Shown here: in pieces, positions 1 to 5,583 of the stretch
Numbering within the stretch: the first letter of the stretch is position 1
Layout: the number at the start of each line of letters is the position of its first letter
Assembly: GCA_026982585.1 (NCBI GenBank)
Contig: JALSGW010000056.1
Coordinates: forward strand, 1 to 5,751
Source of the DNA: Alphaproteobacteria bacterium
GTDB taxonomy: Bacteria; Pseudomonadota; Alphaproteobacteria; Geminicoccales; Geminicoccaceae
Direction of reading: 5' to 3'
DNA: 5,751 bases
Position numbers and translations under genes: made by a program
The notes under the pieces: model-generated
Databases searched by the model: none
The model's input: the letters and a program-made list of their open reading frames with translations, nothing else
What the model was told of the DNA's origin: nothing

Positions 1-93
1 GTGGCGGCGCACGACAAGCCGCCGCGGCTCCACCAGCCCCGCATAGACACCCGCGCCGACCGCGGCCAGCGCCGTCTCCAGGATCACCGTCAC
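1..93 (-). CDS. Probable metallophosphoesterase, N-terminal fragment running off the left edge
   Basis: A minus-strand reading frame opens with GTG at 93-91 and stays open for 31 codons to the window edge. A GGGGAG ribosome-binding site lies at 109-104, 10 bases upstream. The visible peptide has a short hydrophobic N-terminus followed by 'YAGLVEPRRLVVRRH'. This resembles the segment just before the first metal-binding motif in calcineurin-type phosphoesterases of the YkuE group, which typically have a '(V/I)EP..L.V.RH' stretch there. The catalytic motifs (DxH, GNHD) would lie outside the window, so the family call rests on this short stretch alone. A second GTG at 87 is possible but sits too far from the ribosome-binding site. 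It follows the ABC permease gene in the same direction after a 126-base gap, so it may be a separate transcription unit. Confidence 0.5.
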   Translation of the reverse strand, partial: MTVILETALAAVGAGVYAGLVEPRRLVVRRH

Positions 94-219
94 CTTGCCA
101 GAACTCCCCGATAGCCCGAACCCACAAGAACCCCTCAAGCGGCGTCCGTGCGCCGGGCTTATCCCCTTTCCTAGCCAGGCCCAGCCCGAGGGTCCAGTTT
201 CGCGCGCTAAGGCGTGTCG
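94..219. other. Intergenic gap between permease and metallophosphoesterase genes
   Basis: This 126-base stretch has no supported gene. It holds the ribosome-binding site of the left-edge gene (104-109). A small GGCG/CGCC stem-loop lies around 143-160 but has no T-tract. A weak promoter-like pair on the minus strand (TTGAGG then TATCGG, 19-base spacing) was seen but is too poor to call. One of the rare CTAG tetranucleotides lies at 171-174. Confidence 0.5.
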
Positions 220-1005
220 TCACCGGTCCTCCCGCATCCTCGGGTATCGTCGCCCGAGGAGCCATCGCTGCAGGAGGGCGAGCAGCCCGTGGATGGCGAC
301 GCCCGAGAGCGCGAGCAGCAAGAGGGCTGCGAACATACGCGGCATGTCCAGCCGCCAGCCCGCTTCCAGGAGACGGAAGGCGAGACCGGCTCGCGCACCG
401 GCGGTGCCGGCTGCGAACTCCGCCACCACCGCCCCCACCAGGGCGAGCCCTCCCGAGATGCGCAGGCCGGCGAGGAAATGGGGCAGCGCCGATGGAAGCT
501 CGAGATAGTAAAGGCGCTGCAGCCGGCTTGCGCCGTAGAGCCGGAACAGGTCCCTGAGCATGGGGTCGGTGTGCTTGAGGCCGAAGAGGGTGTTGGAGAA
601 CACCGGGTAAAAGGCCACGAGCCACGCGCACAGCACCAGCGCCAGGGTCACCTCCTCCACATAGATCAAGACGAGCGGCGCGATGGAGACCACCGGCACC
701 ACCTGGAGGGTGACGGCGAGGGGCAGAAGCCCCGCCTCGAGCCAGCGCGACAGCGCGAGCAGCACCGCGAGCAGCCCGCCGCCCGCGGCGGCGGCGAGGA
801 GCGCCAGGCCGGCGATGGCGAGGGTGGTGAGCAGCGCCGGGCCGAGCACCGTCCAGTCGCGCCAGAGCGCCTCTGCCACCAAAAGCGGGCCGGGCAGGAT
901 GTAGGCCGGGATCTCGCCGAGCCGCACCACAGCCTCCCAGCCGCCCAGCAAAGCCGCGACCAAGAGGCCCGAAAGCAGCCGTTCCGTGCGCGCGCGTGAC
1001 CGCAC
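220..1005 (-). CDS. ABC transporter permease, NitT/TauT (SsuC/ThiX-like) family
   Basis: This is the inner-membrane channel subunit of a binding-protein-dependent importer. The 261-residue product has about six hydrophobic segments, starting near residues 10-28, 55-85, 93-115 and 118-140 and ending near 225-245. The cytoplasmic EAA loop that docks on the ATPase is clear at about residues 152-175 ('DLFRLYGASRLQRLYYLELP'), with the invariant Gly near 158. A conserved 'VVP.VSIAPL.LI' stretch precedes it, as in SsuC and ThiX homologues. Length is normal for the family. The upstream in-frame TGA of the ATPase gene (1017-1015) limits the start to TTG 1011, GTG 1008 or GTG 1005. GTG 1005 is chosen because the GAGG at 1016-1013 then has a 7-base spacing. 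It is the last gene of the lipB-transporter set and lies only a few bases from the ATPase gene, which implies co-translation. Substrate is unknown. Confidence 0.92.
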   Translation of the reverse strand: MRSRARTERLLSGLLVAALLGGWEAVVRLGEIPAYILPGPLLVAEALWRDWTVLGPALLTTLAIAGLALLAAAAGGGLLAVLLALSRWLEAGLLPLAVTLQVVPVVSIAPLVLIYVEEVTLALVLCAWLVAFYPVFSNTLFGLKHTDPMLRDLFRLYGASRLQRLYYLELPSALPHFLAGLRISGGLALVGAVVAEFAAGTAGARAGLAFRLLEAGWRLDMPRMFAALLLLALSGVAIHGLLALLQRWLLGRRYPRMREDR

Positions 1006-1014
1006 CACCAAGCC

Positions 1015-1800
1015 TCACGCGCTCGCGTCGGCGGCCCGCTCGAGCGCTTCGCTCACCCGGCTGCACAGCCGCAGGTAGCGCTCGCTGGCGCGGAACGCCG
1101 GAGTGCGCGGATAGGGCTCCGGCACCGCGATGCGCGCCGCGATGCGGCCGGGGCGGGGGGTCATGACCAGCACCTGCTGGCCGAGATAGACGCTCTCGAA
1201 CACGCTGTGGGTGACGAACACCACGCCCCAACCCTGGCTCCCCCAGGCGGTGAGCAGCTCGTCGTCGAGCCGAAAGCGGGTGATCTCGTCCAGGGCGGCG
1301 AAGGGCTCGTCCAAAAGCATGAGCTTGGGCCGGCTCACCAGCGCCCGGGCCAGCGACACCCGCATGCGCATGCCTCCCGAAAGCTCGTGGGGATAGGCGT
1401 CCGCCACCTCCCCGAGACCCACGAGATCGAGCGCACGCTCCACCTCCCTCCGCGCCTCCCGCCGCGCGATCCGCCGCAGCCGCAAGGGCAGCTCCACATT
1501 GTCGCGCACGGTGGCCCAGGGCAGAAGGGTGGGATCCTGGAACACCAGCGCCACCTCCCCCGGCCCACGCATCGAGCGCCGGATCCGCCCGCGGCTCGGC
1601 GCGAGCAGGCCGGCGAGCAGGCGAAGCGCCGTGGTCTTGCCGCATCCCGAGGGGCCCACCAGACAGGTGAAGCTGCCGGCGGCGACCCGCAGCTCGAGTC
1701 CGGCGAGCGCCACCACCCCGTTGGGATAGACGAACGCCACCTCCTCCAGCGCCGCCAGCGTGTCCGGATCGGGCCGCACCGCCACCTTCTGCGCGATCAA
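1015..1800 (-). CDS. ABC transporter ATP-binding protein, NitT/TauT (SsuB/ThiZ-like) family
   Basis: This is the cytoplasmic ATPase that powers the importer encoded around it. All nucleotide-binding elements are visible (numbering from the TTG): Walker A 'GPSGCGKTT' at 49-57, Q-loop Gln88 in 'VFQDP', signature 'LSGGM' at 140-144, Walker B 'LMLLDEP' at 160-166, D-loop 'ALD' at 169-171, and the switch His198 in 'VTHS'. After the signature it reads 'RMRVSLARAL', where many relatives have 'RQRV'. The 261-residue length is normal, with no extra C-terminal regulatory domain. The start is uncertain. TTG at 1800 overlaps the stop of the binding-protein gene (TTGA), which suggests translational coupling. 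GTG at 1779, with an AGAAGG five bases upstream, is a good alternative and loses only seven residues. The stop is followed almost at once by the permease gene. Confidence 0.93.
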   Translation of the reverse strand: MIAQKVAVRPDPDTLAALEEVAFVYPNGVVALAGLELRVAAGSFTCLVGPSGCGKTTALRLLAGLLAPSRGRIRRSMRGPGEVALVFQDPTLLPWATVRDNVELPLRLRRIARREARREVERALDLVGLGEVADAYPHELSGGMRMRVSLARALVSRPKLMLLDEPFAALDEITRFRLDDELLTAWGSQGWGVVFVTHSVFESVYLGQQVLVMTPRPGRIAARIAVPEPYPRTPAFRASERYLRLCSRVSEALERAADASA

Positions 1801-2816
1801 CGCTGCAACAGCTTGTGTTTGAGCGCGAGGCCGACCCCGCGGTTGACGAAATCGAGCCGGTAGAGGCGCTCCACCGCGATGCCGGGAGCGACCAGCCCGA
1901 GCTCCACCGCCTGGTCGAAGAACGCCCGCCAGCGCTCGGCCGTCATGGCGCCGATGCCGAGCTCCAAGGCATCCCCCGAATCGACGATGCCGTAGGCGAG
2001 CATCTGGGCCCGCGAATAGGCGAGGAGTTCCTCGGTGGTATCGGGGTTCACCTGTCGGATGAGCCGGTGCGCCGGGGTGGGATCGCCGTAGAGGTAGCGG
2101 TACCAGCCTTCGATCGAGGCGTCGATGAAGGCTTGCACCGCCTCGGGCCGCCGTTCCACCGTCTCCCGCCGCGCCTGGAGGATGTTGGCGTAGGTGTTCC
2201 AGCCGGCGTCGGCGAGCAGCAGCACCACCGGATCGAAGCCGCCCTCGCGCCGCACCACGAAGGGCTCGGCGGTCACATAGGCCTGCATCACCACCCGGCG
2301 ATCGGCGAGAAAGGGTGCGGGGTTGAAGGTGTAGGGCCGCAGGGTGACGTTCTCGAGGCCGAAGCGGGCCTTGAGCCACGGCCACCAGGTGAGGCGATCC
2401 TCGGTGGCGATGAGCAGGATTCGTCCCTCGAGGTCGCGGAAGTCCCGCACCCCGCTGCCGGGATGGGCCAGCAAGGCCTGGGGTGCCTTCTGGAAGAAGG
2501 CGGCGAGCGACACCACCGGGATGTCCTGGGCCGCGAAGTTGGCCTGGACCAGCATATTGTCCGCGAGGCCGAGATCGATCCGGCCCGCCGCAAGGAGCTG
2601 CGCGTGGTTGACCTGGGGACCGCCCTGGCGGATGGTGACGTCCAGGCCGTAGCGCCGGTAGATCCCCTCGGCGAGCGCCTGGTAGAAACCGCCGTATTCG
2701 GCTTCGGCCACCCAGTTGATGCCGAAGACGAGTTTCTCCTGCGCCCGCACCGCCACGGCCGCCAATCCCACAAGCGCGGCGGCCGCGAGCGCCAGCCATC
2801 GACCTCGATCGATCAC
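1797..2816 (-). CDS. ABC transporter periplasmic substrate-binding protein, NMT1/THI5-like (TauA/SsuA/ThiY superfamily)
   Basis: This is the periplasmic receptor that would deliver a small solute to the permease. The 339-residue product starts with a Sec signal peptide: Arg4 and Arg6, a hydrophobic Ala/Leu core at 8-22, and likely cleavage after 'VRA' at 25. The mature protein opens with 'FGINWVAEAEYGGFYQAL', then 'GIYRRYGLDVTI' and 'GGPQVN'. This is the pattern of NMT1/THI5-type proteins, which bind pyrimidines such as HMP and other small nitrogen or sulfur compounds. 'ASIEGWYRYLYGDP' and 'GIVDSGDALELGIGAMT' in the C-terminal half also match this group. The GTG start at 2816 has a strong GGAGGAGG (2832-2825) eight bases upstream and overlaps the lipB stop (GTGA). 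No lipobox is present, so it is soluble. Such proteins are often annotated as nitrate, taurine or HMP binders, and the true ligand cannot be decided here. Confidence 0.92.
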   Translation of the reverse strand: MIDRGRWLALAAAALVGLAAVAVRAQEKLVFGINWVAEAEYGGFYQALAEGIYRRYGLDVTIRQGGPQVNHAQLLAAGRIDLGLADNMLVQANFAAQDIPVVSLAAFFQKAPQALLAHPGSGVRDFRDLEGRILLIATEDRLTWWPWLKARFGLENVTLRPYTFNPAPFLADRRVVMQAYVTAEPFVVRREGGFDPVVLLLADAGWNTYANILQARRETVERRPEAVQAFIDASIEGWYRYLYGDPTPAHRLIRQVNPDTTEELLAYSRAQMLAYGIVDSGDALELGIGAMTAERWRAFFDQAVELGLVAPGIAVERLYRLDFVNRGVGLALKHKLLQR

Positions 2817-3622
2817 GCCCAATGCCTCCTCCGTGCGAGGTCCGCCTCGTCCCCCGGCTCCCGGGCCGGCGCAAGGACGACCGGCGCCTTCTCCAGCGCC
2901 ACCCCGAACACCTCGCCAAACCGCCGCACAAGCGCCCGATCGACGTCCGCCAAGCCGGCGTCCACGCCGAGCGCCTCGAGGGAGGTGACCGGATCGCCGG
3001 CCAGGCCGCAGGGGACGATGCCCGCGAAATGGGAGAGATCCGGGCAAACGTTAAGGGCCACCCCGTGCGATGTGATCCACCGCCTCACCCGCACCCCCAA
3101 GGCGGCGATCTTGGCCTCGCGGCCGTCGGGTCCGACGACCCAGATGCCGATGTATCCGGGCCGTCTGTGCGCCTCCACCCCGAGCTCGGCGAGGCTTTGG
3201 ATCAGCCATTCCTCGAGCCGCCAGACGTAGCCGCGCACATCCCGCCCGCGCCGCTGCAGGTCGACCAACACATAGGCCACCCGCTGGCCCGGGCCGTGAT
3301 AGGTGAACCGGCCGCCGCGCCCGGTGCGGAACACCGGAAAGCGCGGCTCGAGCAACTCCTCCGGCCGGGCGCTGGTGCCCGCGGTGTAGAGGGGGGGATG
3401 TTCGAGCAGCCACAGCAGTTCCGAGGCCCGTCCCTGTCCGATCGCCTCCACCTCCCGGTCCATGGTGGCGAGCGCCTGTGGATAGGAGACCGGATCCGGG
3501 CTCGTCCAAAGCCGCATCCGAGCGCCGCGCACCTCCCGCACCGGAGCCGGAGCCTCGGGCCGGCCGGCTGGCGTCCATGGCGGCGGCCGGCCGCGATCCG
3601 AAGCCTGCCTTGACATCGTCAC
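2813..3622 (-). CDS. lipB: Octanoyl-[acyl carrier protein]:protein N-octanoyltransferase (lipoate synthesis)
   Basis: LipB moves octanoate from acyl carrier protein to the lipoyl-domain lysine of 2-oxoacid dehydrogenases and the glycine cleavage H protein. LipA then inserts sulfur. It acts in the cytoplasm. Family signatures are plain: 'LLEHPPLYTAGTSA' (72-85), 'TGRGGRFTYHGPGQ' (100-113), 'KIAALGVRVRRW' (171-182) and 'HFAGIVPCG' (198-206). Lys171 and Cys205 are the expected catalytic pair. Their 34-residue separation equals that of E. coli Lys135 and Cys169. The GTG at 3622 has AGGGAG (3633-3628) five bases upstream, and ATG 3616 is also served by it. ATG 3517 ('MRLWTSPDPV') would remove a Pro/Arg-rich leader of about 35 residues and match the usual LipB N-terminus. 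The 3' end overlaps the binding-protein gene by four bases (GTGA). LipB identity is secure; the start is not. Confidence 0.95.
   Translation of the reverse strand: MTMSRQASDRGRPPPWTPAGRPEAPAPVREVRGARMRLWTSPDPVSYPQALATMDREVEAIGQGRASELLWLLEHPPLYTAGTSARPEELLEPRFPVFRTGRGGRFTYHGPGQRVAYVLVDLQRRGRDVRGYVWRLEEWLIQSLAELGVEAHRRPGYIGIWVVGPDGREAKIAALGVRVRRWITSHGVALNVCPDLSHFAGIVPCGLAGDPVTSLEALGVDAGLADVDRALVRRFGEVFGVALEKAPVVLAPAREPGDEADLARRRHWA
2825..2832 (-). promoter_or_regulatory. Ribosome-binding site of the substrate-binding protein gene
   Basis: A GGAGGAGG sequence on the minus strand lies eight bases before the GTG start at 2816, inside the last codons of lipB. It settles the choice of this GTG over longer upstream readings of the frame. 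Confidence 0.8.
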
Positions 3623-3638
3623 CCGCGCTCCCTATCCG
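3610..3638 (+). promoter_or_regulatory. Sigma-70-type promoter of tRNA-Gln
   Basis: A perfect TTGACA -35 box lies at 3610-3615. It is followed after exactly 17 bases by TATCCG at 3633-3638 as a -10 box. Transcription would begin near 3645, about seven bases before the mature tRNA at 3652. The GC-rich stretch after the -10 box is typical of stringently controlled stable-RNA promoters. The -10 box matches consensus only in TAT. The boxes lie over the lipB translation start region on the other strand. Confidence 0.65.
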
Positions 3639-3651
3639 TCATGGGCGAGCT

Positions 3652-3725
3652 TGGGGGATAGTTTAACGGTAGAACTCTCGGCTCTGGACCGAGCGGTCCT
3701 GGTTCGAATCCAGGTCCCCCAGCCA
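3652..3725 (+). tRNA. tRNA-Gln (anticodon CTG)
   Basis: A complete 74-base tRNA with encoded CCA. The acceptor stem pairs TGGGGGA with TCCCCCA perfectly. The D stem is GTTT/GAAC with loop AACGGTA. The anticodon stem is CTCGG/CCGAG around loop CTCTGGA, giving anticodon CTG, which reads glutamine CAG codons. The variable loop is CGGT. The T arm is CCTGG-TTCGAAT-CCAGG. The discriminator base is G, as in other glutamine tRNAs. It is the only plus-strand gene seen, lying between lipB and the pentapeptide-repeat gene, both on the minus strand. Confidence 0.97.
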
Positions 3726-3729
3726 CAGC

Positions 3730-3748
3730 GTCAAGGGGATGCCTTGAC
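3730..3748. terminator. Hairpin after tRNA-Gln, overlapping the 3' end of the pentapeptide-repeat gene
   Basis: GTCAAGG (3730-3736) pairs with CCTTGAC (3742-3748) around a five-base loop, a perfect 7-bp stem that begins five bases after the tRNA CCA. Neither strand shows a T-tract after the stem, so it is not a textbook intrinsic terminator. It could act in tRNA 3' processing or as a weak two-way terminator between converging transcripts. It includes the stop codon of the pentapeptide-repeat gene (3733-3731). Confidence 0.4.
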
Positions 3749-4297
3749 CTCCGGCTTGCCGCGGGCGGCGGCGCGCTCGGCGCTTTGCCTGCGGCAGCGC
3801 CCGATCGAACCCTCCGCGCAGATGGTCTTGCCGTCCACCCAGCGGGCTCCCGAGAGATCGGCGTGGAGGAGATCGGCCCGCTCCAGCCGCGCGCCGGTGA
3901 AATCGGCATCCCTGAGGACGGCCTTGAAGAAGCGGGCGGCCCGGAGATCCGCCTGCACCAGCACCGCACCCGTGAGGTCGGCGCTCGTGAAGTCGGCAAG
4001 CCTGAGATCGGCGTTGCTGAAGTCGGCCCCGGCCAGCACGGCGGAGACGAATTTGGCCCGGCGCCCCTTGACCTCCGCGAGGCGGGCGCCGGTGAGGTCG
4101 GCCCGCTTGAAGGAAGCATTCGCGATATCGGCGCCGGTGAGATCGACCTCCCGCAGATCCATGGCGTCCATCAGGCAGCCGCGCCAGTTGACGCCGGGAG
4201 CGGCGGCATCGGTGCAGGCCGCCCACGCACCCCCGCCGGTCGCGAGCAGCAGGGCGACCAACAACAAAGACAACCAACGGCTCGTCTGGCGCATCAT
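3731..4297 (-). CDS. Exported pentapeptide-repeat protein
   Basis: The 188-residue product has a signal peptide (Arg3 and Arg7, hydrophobic core 9-20, likely cleavage after 'AWA' at 26). It then carries a long run of A(D/N)(L/F)xx pentapeptides. The central L/F/M/I residue recurs every fifth position from about 43 to 148, with one break near Gly78. That predicts a right-handed quadrilateral beta-helix of five to six coils. The tail reads 'WVDGKTICAEGSIGRC', a C-terminal motif often seen in bacterial pentapeptide proteins, then a basic stretch. The four cysteines (28, 41, 160, 168) flank the helix at each end and could form disulfides in the periplasm. The ATG at 4297 (or 4294) has AAGGTGAG (4308-4301) upstream. 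Function is unknown. Export argues against a Qnr/MfpA-like gyrase-protection role. Confidence 0.88.
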   Translation of the reverse strand: MMRQTSRWLSLLLVALLLATGGGAWAACTDAAAPGVNWRGCLMDAMDLREVDLTGADIANASFKRADLTGARLAEVKGRRAKFVSAVLAGADFSNADLRLADFTSADLTGAVLVQADLRAARFFKAVLRDADFTGARLERADLLHADLSGARWVDGKTICAEGSIGRCRRQSAERAAARGKPEVKASP

Positions 4298-4354
4298 GCG
4301 CTCACCTTAGCGCACCGCGTCCCCGAGGCAAGGACCGGCGGTGCTGCGGGGGTT

Positions 4355-4380
4355 GCGGGGAGGGGCCGTGCCCTCCCCGC
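4355..4380. terminator. Strong GC-rich hairpin between ompA-family and pentapeptide-repeat genes
   Basis: GCGGGGAGGG (4355-4364) pairs perfectly with CCCTCCCCGC (4371-4380) around a six-base loop, giving a very stable 10-bp stem. It begins ten bases after the stop of the OmpA-family gene in the direction of transcription. There is no T-tract on either strand. In GC-rich genomes such stems often serve as terminators or protect mRNA 3' ends, so the role is inferred from position. Confidence 0.5.
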
Positions 4381-4389
4381 GGGTCACGG

Positions 4390-5295
4390 TCAGCGTCGGC
4401 GAATCTCCACCCGCCGGTTGCGCGGTTCCTCCGTCTCGTCCGGGGTCGGCACCGCCAGCCGGGTCTCGCCGAAGCCTCGCACCGTCATGCGCTCGGGAGC
4501 GACCCCGCGGGCGGCGAGATAGTCCGCCACCGCCTGGGCGCGCCGCTCCGACAGCCGCTGGTTGTAGGCGGCCGGGCCCTTGGTGTCGGTGAAGCCGTCG
4601 ACGAACACCTGGACGTCCGGGTTGTCGCGCAACAGCGCCGCGATCTCGTCCAGGGTGGGCTTGAACTCGTCCCGGATCACCGCCTTGTCGAAGTCGAACA
4701 GGATGTCCGCCTCGAGGGTGATCACCTGCGGCACCTGGGGCGCCACCGCCGCCTCCGCCACCTGGAGATTGTCCTCGAAGGTCTTGCGGCAGCGGGCGAT
4801 ATCCTCGGGCTGGAAGTTCTCCTCCTGCTGCTCCAGCCAGCAGTCGTAGGCGGCGATCGCCTTGGCGGTGGCCTCCGGCGCCTTGCTCGCCCCACCGGCG
4901 TTGATGACCGCGGTCAGCCGGGCTCCCGCCGTGGCGAGTGTGCTCTGGTATTCGATGGGGATGTTCCGATCACCCACCGCAAGGGGCTCCACCATCTCCC
5001 CCTGGGCGGCGCGCAGGGCCCGTTCGGCGTGGAACAGGGCGTCGACGAAGTCCCGCATCTTCTGGAACTCGTAATTGGCGTATTCGAGATAGGCCGCCCG
5101 CAGGGTCTGCAGGAAGGGATCCGCCGGCGGCGCCGCCTGCTCCGCCTCGGCCAGGGTTCGGGCGGCGCTGGGATAGGTCGCGAGATTGGTGGGCAGGCTC
5201 ACAAACCCTCCGCCGGCCGATGCCGCACCCGCGCTCACGAGCAAACCGAGCGCCACCCCCCCGGTCCATAATTTCTGCGCCAAGGGATTTGCCAT
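4390..5295 (-). CDS. OmpA-family protein with helical N-terminal region and peptidoglycan-binding C-terminus
   Basis: This is an exported 301-residue protein with a signal peptide (Lys8, hydrophobic core 12-22, likely cleavage after 'ASA' at 27). Residues 192-298 form an OmpA C-terminal domain: 'ILFDFDKAVI' near 198-207, 'DGFTDTKG' at 233-240, 'NQRLSERRAQAV' at 245-256 and the closing 'RNRRVEI'. Asp237 and Arg252 match the E. coli OmpA residues Asp271 and Arg286 that hold the diaminopimelate of peptidoglycan, with the same 15-residue separation. The N-terminal part (28-190) is rich in Ala, Glu and Leu, looks helical rather than beta-barrel, and contains two cysteines ('YDCWLEQQ' and 'IARCRK'). 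It is therefore probably a periplasmic or envelope-anchored wall binder, not a porin. It has no lipobox cysteine. The ATG is supported by GAGGAGG (5310-5304) eight bases upstream. Confidence 0.9.
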   Translation of the reverse strand: MANPLAQKLWTGGVALGLLVSAGAASAGGGFVSLPTNLATYPSAARTLAEAEQAAPPADPFLQTLRAAYLEYANYEFQKMRDFVDALFHAERALRAAQGEMVEPLAVGDRNIPIEYQSTLATAGARLTAVINAGGASKAPEATAKAIAAYDCWLEQQEENFQPEDIARCRKTFEDNLQVAEAAVAPQVPQVITLEADILFDFDKAVIRDEFKPTLDEIAALLRDNPDVQVFVDGFTDTKGPAAYNQRLSERRAQAVADYLAARGVAPERMTVRGFGETRLAVPTPDETEEPRNRRVEIRRR

Positions 5296-5303
5296 CGCAC
5301 AAT

Positions 5304-5310
5304 CCTCCTC
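5304..5310 (-). promoter_or_regulatory. Ribosome-binding site of the OmpA-family gene
   Basis: GAGGAGG on the minus strand lies eight bases before ATG 5295. This near-perfect site suggests strong translation, as expected for an abundant envelope protein. Confidence 0.8.
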
Positions 5311-5583
5311 AATTGCCGGGATGGGATCAAACGGTTCCGCTTACCTAGGCCCTTGGGCGCGGCCCGACTAGTGCCGCCATGCCTCACCCGGAACATTCCA
5401 CAACCCTACCCGCCGCTTCCCCTCGCCGCGGCGACCAAAAGGGGCAGGCGAAACGGCCCCGCCGAAAGCACGCCTGATGCGGCGCCCGACCGGCAGGCCG
5501 AATGAAGGCGAGCGAACGCGAACGCTTGCGGGCGCGCGGATCGGCCCGCCTGCGGATTCCGGTCTAGGGATACGCGGCCCCCT
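5311..5583. other. Non-coding region upstream of the OmpA-family gene
   Basis: No convincing gene is present. The longest minus-strand reading frame here (5406-5612) gives a Pro/Arg/Ala-rich peptide with no recognisable features and overlaps the end of the neighbouring gene, so it is not called. The region should hold the promoter and 5' leader of the OmpA-family gene, but no clear -35/-10 pair was seen. It contains a 10-bp palindrome (CGCCGCGGCG, 5424-5433), four CTAG tetranucleotides and one copy of the TCTAGGGA repeat. Confidence 0.5.

Noticed and set aside
104..140. TTGAGG and TATCGG on the minus strand as a promoter for the left-edge gene
   Set aside because: Spacing is 19 bases and both boxes match poorly; not distinguishable from chance.
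143..160. Small GGCG/CGCC stem-loop as a terminator after the permease gene
   Set aside because: Stem is only about five base pairs and no T-tract follows on either strand.
214..999. Plus-strand open frame opposite the permease
   Set aside because: Low-complexity Glu/Arg/Gln/His-rich translation, antisense to a clear membrane protein; a composition artefact.
1015..2931. Very long minus-strand open frame that includes the ATPase
   Set aside because: Only the part up to 1800 shows ABC ATPase sequence. The upstream part is out of frame with the binding protein and reads as Arg/Gly-rich noise, so it is not a fusion protein.
1815..3230. Long plus-strand open frame (471 codons) opposite the transporter and lipB
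   Set aside because: It is antisense to well-supported genes. Its His/Gly/Glu/Arg-rich peptide is what GC-rich codon bias gives on the opposite strand, and it has no recognisable domain.
5390..5418. GGAAC followed 19 bases later by CGCTT, resembling a general-stress (EcfG-type) sigma promoter on the plus strand
   Set aside because: The -10 part does not match CGTT, the spacing is off, and no plus-strand gene lies downstream.
5424..5433. CGCCGCGGCG palindrome
   Set aside because: Short GC palindromes are expected by chance in DNA this GC-rich, and no second copy or regulator context was seen.
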